Positions 38,501-46,219 of a DNA stretch of 64,000 nt are shown in pieces. A program made the translations under genes and the position numbers. Within the stretch, counting starts at the first letter, position 1. Every line of letters begins with the position of its first letter. Location: positions 186,001-250,000 of the forward strand of contig JARBJD010000040.1 in the NCBI GenBank assembly GCA_033064195.1. The letters run 5' to 3'. Below the pieces are notes generated by a model that saw only the letters and a program-made list of their open reading frames with translations, did not search any database and was not told where the DNA came from. The stretch comes from Blattamonas nauphoetae (lineage: Eukaryota; Preaxostyla; Oxymonadida).

Positions 38501-41500
38501 TGCTTCTCACACAATGCTGTCATTGACGGTTGGCAACGCCTTCCTGCACGACTTTGAGCTCGTTCATCTCCATCCCTCTTTGAACAAGCCTCTCTTCCAC
38601 GTTGCTGACGTCGGCTCGCTCATCCTCAAAGCGATCGTGTTGGACGGAGGGAACGCTCTCTTCGGATCATGCCTCATCGAAATTGATGCTGGCTCGCTCT
38701 CACTCGAAGCAGTAAACTTTTCGAAGATCAAACTGGAGTCGTCCTCGCTGATCACATCGAGTGGATCAACAACGATGAATGGGTACCACTTCACCTCAAT
38801 CACACGCAACTCGCTCTCTGCCACTGTTTTGACCACATCGGGAGTTGCATCTCCCACCATCATCCACAACACCAACTTCGAAGGCTGTTTGGGAGCGACA
38901 GAAGAGCGATGGGTGGAACTGTCTGACTCCAACCCAACGTCACTCGCCACATCCAGCTGGACCGACACGTTCTCGCTCTCTTCTCCGATCCGCGGAGTCG
39001 TCATGAACTCTCCCTCGACTGTCGAAGACCAATCTTTCAACCACTTCTCTCTCCTTTATCACTGGCATCCTCGTCCAGATACGTCCATCGTGGTCTCCAG
39101 CGCAGGTCGAGAAGACCATCCACTCTGTGGTCATGGGAAGATGCCGTGCCTGACACTGAACAAAGGAGTCGCCCTGACCAATGTCTGGAATGTGGAAGTG
39201 GTGGTGGAAGGAAGTGTGGAAGGAGTGTTGGATGTGACGAGCAGACAGCTGACTGTGAAAGGATCATTCGGAACTGAGATTCTCAGATTCTGTGGAGATG
39301 GACAGATCGTGAGCTCAGCTGGCGTTGAATCAAAAGCAACCATCTCTGATCTGGTGATTGATGGATCCTCTTCGTCCCTTGGCGAGTCAGGTGCTCTCTT
39401 CACGTTTGGAGGAGGATCACTCACTCTCTCCCAGTGTTCTCTCAAACCTGACACAACACTTGGCTCTCCTCTGATCTTGATGAGTGGACACACACTGAAG
39501 CTGACCGACTTGAAAATCATTTCAGTGACGTTCGAACAGACAGCTCTCATTCTCAAATCTGTGATTGATGTAACTCTCCAACACGTCGAACTCTCAACAT
39601 GTCAAATCAGATGTCTTTTGGAAGCTGAGAATGTCATCAACACCACAATTCTAATCTCCTCCTTCACAGGCATAACACAGCCACACTCACCAAACACGGA
39701 TGACTTGTGTGAATGGTCGACAGGTCTTGTTCATCTGGCCAACACTTCCTGTAAACTCCAATCGACGTCATTCTTTGATTTGGACGATGGAGCAATTTGG
39801 ATGGACAATTCAACACTCTTCATCGAGTCCAGTACATTCCACGACAACACGCCAAACGACGAAGTGTTCAAATCTGCTCATAGGAACATCAGATGTGTGG
39901 GAGAGAGCAGCGTGACAGTGGGGAGTCTGTCGGGAGGAGATGGGTTGGAATCAGACTCAATGTGGATCTCGTCAGATTCGGAATGTGTCGTATGGGCGAA
40001 CAAGACGCAATCTCACTCACCCCTTTTTATCCCGACTCTCCATTCATCGTCGACGTGCAAGCAGAACAAGAATAAAACATTCTCTTTCTCTCTGAATGGA
40101 ACATTGTTCATCCCTTGTGGTCTGAAACTGAACGTGTTCGAGACTGGGAAAGAAGCGAATTTATCTTCATGTTCAATCGAGATGTCGTCAGTCAATCCAA
40201 CGCAATGGACGGAAACTGAGCTCGTCTTCACACTGAACCGGTCTTTGCTTCCTCTGAACACAACACGTGCCTGGCGAGGGAGACTGGAATTCGGAAATGA
40301 AATGACAACATCGGAGTCGATTGTGGTGAAGCTGAGTTTGGCGGATGAACGGAAGGCTCAGTTGGGAAACACGATGAAATGGCTGGGTCCTGTGATTGGT
40401 GCTGTCCTCGTTCTCTTCCTCTTGCTCGTCATCATTCTGGTGGTGCTGCATCGAAGACGAAAGAAGGAGAAGAACAAGGAAGCAGCGGAACAAAAAGAAA
40501 AAGAAGAGATGAACGAAGTGATGGAGAAGATTGAAGACATTGAAGAGTTTGGATTTGGACAAACAACACGAGTACTTCATCCAGCGATGGAAGACAAGTC
40601 ATTTGTTGTCGACACGAACGTTTCTGGGCTGACAGAAAAGGGACAAGAAGTCGAAGAACCGACAGACAAAACTGACTTAGCGAAACCAGTTGAAGTGTTG
40701 AAGGTTGGAGAGACAGTCGAGGTTGTGTCGATTGAGAAGAAATACACTCTTTTCAACATTCTTCATGGTGAGAACAAACCTCTCATTTCCAAAGACGAGA
40801 TGAAGAAGCAACTGACAAGCAGCCTTGTCCGCCTCTCGAAGACGAATGGAAGCGATCAGATCTTCACGCGACTGTGTCCGCACTGGATCTTCTTTGATGC
40901 GAATGGTACCCCACACTTCAAAATAGGCGACGATGTTCCTGTTCCAACCACACCTCCAAAATCCAACTTGTGTCGTCCACAAGTCCACATATCAGCCAAA
41001 AGCATTTCCACCTCTCTCACCAATCCAGATATGTCAAATCTCTCCACAATCGATGCCGAAATCGCTCTCTCCCCTCCTCATCAACAGAATCAATCCAATA
41101 ACCAACAACATCTCGCACATGTTTCTCACCACGACACACAATCGCAGTCTTTTTTCGGACGGAGCCCCGCTGAGCAGACTGCGGGGCGCCAGGAATCGAT
41201 TCGATGGAGAGCACCAGAAGCAGCAGATAACAAGCGACTGATGGACACAAAGAAGAGTGCAGTGTTTAGTCTGGGACTCATTCTTTGGGAAATCGAGACA
41301 GGCGTTTTTCCGTTTGGGGAATTTGATGCGACGAACGCGTCGAGGCAGCTATGTTCTGGAATGCCTCTGAAGATGGATGGGATCGAGAACGAGGAATTGA
41401 AAACACTGATCCAAAACTGCCTCAGATTGAATCCGTCCGAGCGACCATCACTCGATGACATCTCAGACTTCTTCACTTCACCATCCAAAGATCCAATTCA

Positions 41501-41537
41501 ACAAGAAACTCTCGATCAGAAGCCTCTAGTCGGATAA
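35556..41537 (+). CDS. third beta-helix/pseudokinase receptor, main part
   Basis: About 1993 residues. The frame is open before 35556 (AFAGGSVLIEAGV), and no ATG with signal peptide is present, so it probably belongs with 33823-35544. It has four beta-helix blocks separated by a Cys module: DGQAGDDDFWCW, HPLCGNVHLPCSSLQQGY, DGKCDQPGIPCQSVHHSL and HPLCGHGKMPCLTLNKG. The last block ends in SPLFIPTLHSS and a beta domain. The transmembrane helix is near residue 1607 (WLGPVIGAVLVLFLLLVIILV), followed by HRRRKKEKNKE. The kinase C-lobe has RWRAPEAA near 1883, LGLILWEIETGVFPFGEF and CLRLNPSERPS. CPHWIFFD stands where HRD should be, and no DFG, glycine loop or VAIK is seen. A Gln/His/Ser-rich insert precedes the APE motif. 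Confidence 0.8.
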   Translation: MFEETKSFDLETKSTKFTSFGDISPMISFSLTDGVAAFITKGTGAVRFELLHFVPSSSAHVILQNGDGNLDVSNCSFLVTEDINHVISVAILKATEGMMSLTSTSFSGLTFSNGHIVECIGSTTKLEITLCQFIEMKGKTPSLIAFEPTNAGSNEADLTSLTMIGEESSAVGGVKLTNVDSIKLEDVKMAHLKSADQNAAVSISDCSSLALSSLLFEHCSGSVASDLFVSAPSIDLSSPLASSFSVSATPTSSINGVPSDDILPRPTLVVDGQAGDDDFWCWTAKCSSLSSLVPRLASGFSWSTILKSETLSEQGIEVNGGRYITIKGTTKHGTVIQHTSSATSSLVCVSSESLALTELTLASSFSGSELSISFCVVTAGQLSLESVILPSLPFSDSASLFAVAESGTLALLRLDVATPTITRFLHLNGGSAFVSESFFSNAKLTSSMIVGSGVLTIDSTSFSSLSPIAGMNGETRVLTIDVGKDQTLMIGEENKRVNFESCSSSGDGGVLHIPVYQQGTLAIKQTSFKLCSTEGRGGAIYVDMTQSPSSSSFSFSDVSFGTNADSTSCSAGRGNGVFCLIAKGDRASRLSTIRDSLLPATPSDETPFSLESIDFAEFGELYADGHEEDVGSILYAFYPASLSLHLNTPLGADHPLCGNVHLPCSSLQQGYSNIPLQAMSHSLLLKSEVVVNSKLETEDKTTTIMSNNNEPMTIGANGQIEVKLGELIFSTIEIILPSSIAQTVFRVTGGTLILTSTSTITHSGTSDSKSTLNAPLFTVTRGHLKIEGTKDKIHLFSFFKTSSVIEVSGSQSPSLTLTHCHLTQNSASTEAVIVLRGSGGIVWMKECYFKDNIGTGSSDVWASSDWAAGLTKDTIKLCFSESNMDHLVVGGTPTNILIPFSVLTVHPSDGDDGKCDQPGIPCQSVHHSLSLCTQTEKDGTTPAIRMIEMLVDVEESNTLEVQNKEIELYGDLDSELQLKWNSASHTMLSLTVGNAFLHDFELVHLHPSLNKPLFHVADVGSLILKAIVLDGGNALFGSCLIEIDAGSLSLEAVNFSKIKLESSSLITSSGSTTMNGYHFTSITRNSLSATVLTTSGVASPTIIHNTNFEGCLGATEERWVELSDSNPTSLATSSWTDTFSLSSPIRGVVMNSPSTVEDQSFNHFSLLYHWHPRPDTSIVVSSAGREDHPLCGHGKMPCLTLNKGVALTNVWNVEVVVEGSVEGVLDVTSRQLTVKGSFGTEILRFCGDGQIVSSAGVESKATISDLVIDGSSSSLGESGALFTFGGGSLTLSQCSLKPDTTLGSPLILMSGHTLKLTDLKIISVTFEQTALILKSVIDVTLQHVELSTCQIRCLLEAENVINTTILISSFTGITQPHSPNTDDLCEWSTGLVHLANTSCKLQSTSFFDLDDGAIWMDNSTLFIESSTFHDNTPNDEVFKSAHRNIRCVGESSVTVGSLSGGDGLESDSMWISSDSECVVWANKTQSHSPLFIPTLHSSSTCKQNKNKTFSFSLNGTLFIPCGLKLNVFETGKEANLSSCSIEMSSVNPTQWTETELVFTLNRSLLPLNTTRAWRGRLEFGNEMTTSESIVVKLSLADERKAQLGNTMKWLGPVIGAVLVLFLLLVIILVVLHRRRKKEKNKEAAEQKEKEEMNEVMEKIEDIEEFGFGQTTRVLHPAMEDKSFVVDTNVSGLTEKGQEVEEPTDKTDLAKPVEVLKVGETVEVVSIEKKYTLFNILHGENKPLISKDEMKKQLTSSLVRLSKTNGSDQIFTRLCPHWIFFDANGTPHFKIGDDVPVPTTPPKSNLCRPQVHISAKSISTSLTNPDMSNLSTIDAEIALSPPHQQNQSNNQQHLAHVSHHDTQSQSFFGRSPAEQTAGRQESIRWRAPEAADNKRLMDTKKSAVFSLGLILWEIETGVFPFGEFDATNASRQLCSGMPLKMDGIENEELKTLIQNCLRLNPSERPSLDDISDFFTSPSKDPIQQETLDQKPLVG

Positions 41538-42242
41538 CAAATGAACCATTTCCTCATACTCGTCGTTCTTTCCTTTCTCTCATTCGATATTTCACACTCA
41601 TCTTTCTTTGCTCTTCACGAGACACTCATCACTGCTGGATGAGACAGCCCCGATCCACAGCACATTCGACAGATTCTGTCATCACAGTGCCTCGAGCCAT
41701 ATTGAACTCGGCCATCACCACTTCAACCCACACTCACTTACAGGGGAAACACGTCGTCTCAACTTGATCCCGCCACACACACTTTCTTTCTTGCTCACCT
41801 CAAGCACAAACACTTCGTTTCTTTATTTCAACATATTCTATTCATCTCAAGAGAGCGCAGTCGTCTTGATTCGCCTCTGTCTTGTGTCTCTTTTGTTGTC
41901 AGTTCGCATATCGCTGCGCCACCCTTGGGGAGCGTCGTTTGGCAGTTTCCCTGCGCCTCTTTTGTGTTGCTGTTGTGTGTGCAACAACCAATACATCGGG
42001 ACGCATGGCTCACCTTCTGTTTTCCACTTTACATGTCTGATCAAACACTATTTTTGACTCTGTTTCATTTTCGGTAATGTCATGAATCAACGAAATGGGG
42101 AAGAAGAAACAGCACAAATGAATCAAATTGACACAAATCATGATCAACCCACATTCTTTGTTTGATCTGATCTTACTCAAAAGATGACAACAATCAGAGG
42201 AACCCGTAAAATATTTACTTAATTAAATGCAACAATTAAACA
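41538..42242. other. 3' flank of the third receptor gene
   Basis: Mixed sequence with C/T-rich tracts near the gene end, becoming AT-rich after about 42050. No supported gene is seen, and the short open frames on both strands have no recognisable domain. Confidence 0.4.
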
Positions 42243-43190
42243 ATGGTTGCGTTGAAGTTGGTTTGGCTGACCGGCCAAAAGTGGCAGTCTTTGCCAATTG
42301 CCAGGGCTAGCCCAACCACTGTCCTGACCATATTTCGGTCTTTTAAGATCGCCTCTTTTTCTTCATTTCAACACATGCACACGATTCTCTGGACGCAACC
42401 CATTTCTACATCGATTTCACTCCCTCCACTCGTTTTTTTCGACAGGAAAAAAATCGACTTACGAGTTCCTCACTTTTGTTCTTCAGACGAACTGGTCACA
42501 CATCAACATTTTATTCAAACTTATCATGCCCTTGACTCCCGCTCTGTTCAGAAATACCTCCAGGCTCTCCGCCAAGAAGAATATGTTATGATATTTCACG
42601 AATTGGAGGTGCTGATCGTTTCATTCAATTTCTTTTTCGACCAGACATCCGTTTATATTTTTCCCAAAACGCAATATCTTCGTAAAAATATCGATAAAAG
42701 ATACTCAAACAAAATATTTTTATTTTTCCATGAAATTTTTCTGGATTAAGTTCAAAATTTTTATACTCCTAAAAATGTTTCGGTAGTAAAGTTCGTCAAA
42801 ATTGGTTCACCGGTTGTGAAGATATGACAAGAACACATGAAAACAGTGGTTGAAAAGAGGAATTTTGAGGATTTTTTTGGGATCACGTGGGAGGAAAAGT
42901 ATAAAATTGAATTTTATTCTGAAATTGATATCTGAGAGAGTTTTTTGAGAAAAGATGGGTTTTTCGACTTTTTTCATGATACTCATACTGTTGTTCTGAA
43001 TTTTTTCTTAAATGTTCAAATCATCAGAACAAGTACCTGGAAAAAAGTTTATGACAATTGATTCACTGGGTGTTACATTATTACCAAAATGAATTGTGAA
43101 AAGTGTCATTTTTCAAGTACAAGGCGGTTTTCTCAATAAGGTGCAGAGGATAATTATCAAGTTTTTTTTCTTAGTTTGACCATCATCGGA
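42243..43190. other. AT-rich region before the Polinton, no supported gene
   Basis: A plus-strand frame of 168 codons at 42243-42749 starts with an ATG and has a short protein-like stretch (LDSRSVQKYLQALRQEEYVM), but its ends are AT-driven Phe/Lys/Ile. It could be a remnant of a mobile element. The rest holds A and T runs and no repeat that I can pair elsewhere in the window. Confidence 0.35.
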
Positions 43191-43666
43191 AGTAGTATAG
43201 TTGGCGAAAATCGATACCTCCGAGGATCACAGTTAACACGGAATAAATGAATTTCAACCTCAAAAACACATATTTCCTTCTTCTTCGATTTTGATGAATT
43301 TGGACCTGATTCTCACTTTATTTTGATAAAATGAGCTCCAAAAATTGATTTCAGTCGATCCAGGACCAGATCAATCGGTACGATCATTTGGTAGTCGTTC
43401 GTTAATCCTATTGACTGCCCCAGGTGCCCCAGGTGGATCGGCTTTTTAAATTGGTTTTTATTTTTGGAGGTCCACAGGTCCACAAGTCCACAGGTCCACG
43501 GAACCACAAGAACGCCTACAAATGACAAGGACAGAATTTTCAATGGATCCAGGGCCAGATCAATCGGTACGATCATTTGGTAGTCGTTCGTTAATCCTAT
43601 TGACTGCCCCAGGTGCCCCAGGTGGATCGGCTTTTTAAATTGGTTTTTATTTTGGCAGGTCCACAG
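43191..43666 (+). repeat. GTCCAC-ended interspersed repeat, internally duplicated
   Basis: It starts AGTAGTATAGTTGGCGA and resembles 61218-61520 on the other side of the Polinton in the same orientation. Inside, a unit of about 190 bp occurs twice (from about 43356 and from about 43548). Each unit has CAGATCAATCGGTACGATCA, a CCCCAGGTGCCCCAGGTGG box, CTTTTTAAATTGG, and a run of GTCCACAG/GTCCACAA octamers. Confidence 0.75.
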
Positions 43667-44518
43667 GTCCACAAGTCCACAAAGTCCACGGAACAGGGGC
43701 CCGCTCAGAATGCACCAGAATGATGTGCACTACCTCCCCATGCACCCAGGGCATCCATGGATTGTTTTGGTCAAATTTGATTTTTTCACTTTTTTTCACT
43801 CAAATTTAAGGTAAATAAAAAATTCAATTTTTGTGATCATCCAAAAGTGTACTGACAAGGCTAATATCGGTCTGACGTGTTTATATACGACGTGTTTCGT
43901 GTGATCTGAGAAGTATTTGTGGAGTTATGGGTGATCTCAAAATTAACGCTGATTTATTTTTTATCGATTTTTTTAATTTGTATATGAAGAGGAGATCCAG
44001 ACAAAGTTCGAAAAATACAAATTTGAGCTTTGACCACACAAACCTCTTCCAAGGTCAATCCCGATCTGCTGAGTTCATTTCTGATGTTTTCAGAGTGATC
44101 TGAGCAGTAGTTCGTGAGATATGGGTGATTCAAAAATAAACGTTAAACTTTTTTAACTTTCTGATTTTTTAATTTGTTTATGAAGAGGAGTTTCAGAACA
44201 AGTTCAAGTGCAGAGCCCTCGACGTAATGTTCCAAGATACTCAGGCAAAATGGTGCCCTGGTGACTGATGCGCAGAACGATTTGGAGGTTGGATTGGAGA
44301 CGGATGATCGAAAGATTGTCCCCGGGGTTCATGTTGGCATTAGATTCTTTACAAAGAATTTGACCGTAAATCATGCCCACCCAAGACTTAACCCTTCAAG
44401 GACTTCGCCAGCAGCAGTCATTTAGAAGGATCGCGATAGAACGATCCCCAAAGGAGTATCGGGGTGTCTATAGGAAGCTTGTACGAACGTGGGAAGGCTC
44501 TTCTCTTCGGTTATTTTT
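43667..44518 (+). repeat. left terminal inverted repeat of the Polinton
   Basis: It matches the reverse complement of about 60366-61217. The outer edge is GTCCACAAGTCCAC. Two diverged tandem units (about 43890-44020 and 44080-44210) share ATGGGTGAT, TTTTTTAATTTGT and ATGAAGAGGAG. The inner 300 bp (44215-44518) is GC-richer and nearly invariant among the three ends in the window. Confidence 0.9.
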
Positions 44519-44559
44519 GTTTTGTTTAATTCAGGGACTTCAAGAAATAACGTTAAACT

Positions 44560-44571
44560 TTTTTTATTTTT
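44560..44571 (+). promoter_or_regulatory. T-rich 12-mer upstream of the first Polinton gene
   Basis: TTTTTTATTTTT, 21 bases before the ATG at 44593. The identical 12-mer stands before six other genes of the element. Confidence 0.5.
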
Positions 44572-44592
44572 CAATTTTTTAATTAGTATAAA

Positions 44593-45198
44593 ATGACAAA
44601 CCTCTTAACACCAAGCAAACTAATTGACATCTTAAATAATGAACAATTGATTCTGATCACTGAGCCTGTTCTGAATCGACGTGGGACATCATATCTGACA
44701 CAGGGAACTTTTGAATATGCAACCGAAGATAAACCAGATGACATTTATCAAGTATACATCACATCATTCGTTAAAGGAGCACGACCGCATCTCAATCCCA
44801 CTCTGTATCACAGATTCGATGACTGTTGCACGAAAGAGAAATTCATTGAGTCCCTACATAGTGAGAATTGTGAACTCGTTGATGAATACAAAAGATCAGA
44901 GTCAGTGGTGAGGTATCTTCATGAAGGTGTTGAATGGAGGATTAAACCATCAGACTGGATGAAAGGAGTAAGAACACACGAGTTGAAGCGCAAACACTAC
45001 ACTCAATCATTTATTGAAAACGAATTGAGAAAATACAACTGTGAGCTTGTTGGTGAGTACCAGAAAGTTATGGTTCCTTTTCACTATCGGGTGATTGGAG
45101 AGGATAAAGTGTACAAAGTGAGATTTGATGATTGGTTCAAAGCAAAGAGAAAACCACACCAAAGAGGTAAAACAAACAGCTCGAAAGTAGAGGAATAA
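44593..45198 (+). CDS. Polinton gene of unknown function with a two-fold repeat
   Basis: 201 residues. The central and C-terminal parts are two related units of about 55 residues: FIESLHSENCELVDEYKRS...DWMKGVR, and FIENELRKYNCELVGEYQKV...DWFKAKR. Each predicts a helix followed by strands and a conserved Asp-Trp, which suggests a small duplicated nucleic-acid or protein-binding fold; that is inference. The tail is basic (KAKRKPHQRGKTNSSK). It lies next to the left terminal repeat, apart from the other genes. Confidence 0.7.
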   Translation: MTNLLTPSKLIDILNNEQLILITEPVLNRRGTSYLTQGTFEYATEDKPDDIYQVYITSFVKGARPHLNPTLYHRFDDCCTKEKFIESLHSENCELVDEYKRSESVVRYLHEGVEWRIKPSDWMKGVRTHELKRKHYTQSFIENELRKYNCELVGEYQKVMVPFHYRVIGEDKVYKVRFDDWFKAKRKPHQRGKTNSSKVEE

Positions 45199-45328
45199 GG
45201 AGAACATTTATTTTTGTACAAATTGATTGAATATAAAGTCCTGAGAGACAAAACGGATTGTGTCATTGGTGGTGGTTGAATTGGTGGTCGTTGAATAGAT
45301 GTGATCTTTCATGAGTGTATTCCTAAGA

Positions 45329-45422
45329 CTATTGACAGTCCAAAAGTGCCCCAGGTGCCCCAGGTGGATCGCCAAAAAAATTTCATTTCTATTTTGGCAG
45401 GTCCACAGGTCCACAAGTCCAC
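45329..45422 (+). repeat. CCCCAGGTG/GTCCACAG repeat unit, copy in Polinton
   Basis: It contains AAAAGTGCCCCAGGTGCCCC, then TTTTGGCAGGTCCACAGGTC and further GTCCAC octamers. It is almost the exact inverse of 45967-46070. Confidence 0.8.
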
Positions 45423-45530
45423 ATGAGCAGAGGCATACGTAGAATGACTAAAAATGATAGGAACATTAACGATGGTGGATTTGGTGGATTTTTCATTGGT
45501 GTTGTATTTCATGAGTGTTTTCCAAAGACT

Positions 45531-45630
45531 ATTGACCAACCAAAAGTGCCCCAGGTGCCCCAGGTGGATCGGCTTTTTAAATTGGTTTTTATTTTGGCAG
45601 GTCCACAGGTCCACAAGTCCACAAGTCCAC
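45531..45630 (+). repeat. CCCCAGGTG/GTCCACAG repeat unit, second copy
   Basis: This direct copy has the CTTTTTAAATTGGTTTTTAT spacer seen in the repeats left of the element. The 40 bases upstream (ATGAGTGTTTTCC...) are also shared with the first copy. Confidence 0.8.
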
Positions 45631-45716
45631 AATCTAGTTAGAAATCATTTTAAAATGTTCTTTATGGGTTTACTATTCTTTTTGCTCATTGCTGTTTTAT
45701 TACATGAACTAAATGT

Positions 45717-45790
45717 TTTGTGGACTTTTATATTTTGATGCTACAATTTTCTCCATTTGACTCAGGTCAGTTAATAAAAGAGAATAGCAA
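45717..45790 (+). repeat. GTGGACTTTTATATTTTGATG repeat, copy 1
   Basis: It resembles 45853-45925 (GTGGACTTTTATATTTTGAT, then GACTCAGGTCA and TTAATAAAA). A more diverged relative lies near 61605 outside the element. Confidence 0.7.
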
Positions 45791-45852
45791 TATGGAAAAG
45801 GTCATCTGTCACTTGTTCTCTGCTCAAAGCTGTCATACTACATCAATCATAT

Positions 45853-45925
45853 AATGTGGACTTTTATATTTTGATGCAACAATTAACTCTATTTGACTCA
45901 GGTCATTAATAAAACTGAAGAGAAA
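45853..45925 (+). repeat. GTGGACTTTTATATTTTGATG repeat, copy 2
   Basis: Direct copy of 45717-45790 with a few differences. Confidence 0.7.
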
Positions 45926-45966
45926 TGCTGTATATATACATCAATAAATGACCATTTCTGAACTCC

Positions 45967-46070
45967 TGTGGACTTGTGGACTTGTGGACCTATGGACCTG
46001 CCAAAATAGAAATGAAATTTTTTTGGCGATCCACCTGGGGCACCTGGGGCACTTTTGGACTTTCAATAGT
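45967..46070 (-). repeat. CCCCAGGTG/GTCCACAG repeat unit, inverted copy
   Basis: It is the inverse of 45329-45422, sharing the spacer GGCGATCCACC and AAATGAAATTTTTTTGGCG. Together they form a spaced inverted repeat of about 95 bp. Confidence 0.8.
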
Positions 46071-46219
46071 TCTTCAAAAATGTTATCTATTGTATGTTCT
46101 CTGCTCATTGCTGGAGTATCGTCAACAAATGTACGTATTGATTAAGTTTTTGCTTGTTCACAACAACACAGAATAAACACTAAACTATTTTTCTTTTTTG
46201 TTTTTTTAATTGGATTAAA

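Larger units (their letters stand above)
45199..46219. other. non-coding interval inside the Polinton with GTCCAC-type repeats
   Basis: One kilobase without a gene. It contains three copies of the CCCCAGGTG/GTCCACAG unit (two direct, one inverted) and two copies of a GTGGACTTTTATATTTTGATGC unit, listed separately. The promoter region of the polymerase gene is T-rich (46188-46210). Confidence 0.6.

Noticed and set aside
42243-42749. 168-codon open frame left of the Polinton
   Set aside because: It starts with ATG but its end is AT-driven and no family is recognisable. It is kept only as a note in the intergenic entry.
43440-43690. GTCCACAG octamer runs as a CRISPR array
   Set aside because: The octamers are directly adjacent, without unique spacers of constant length, and the genome is eukaryotic.
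44373-44582. Open frame in the Polinton terminal repeat (also at 60509-60366 and 62383)
   Set aside because: The same reading in all three ends follows from identity of the repeats. There is no T-rich start motif before it, and the frame runs into non-repeat sequence at its end.
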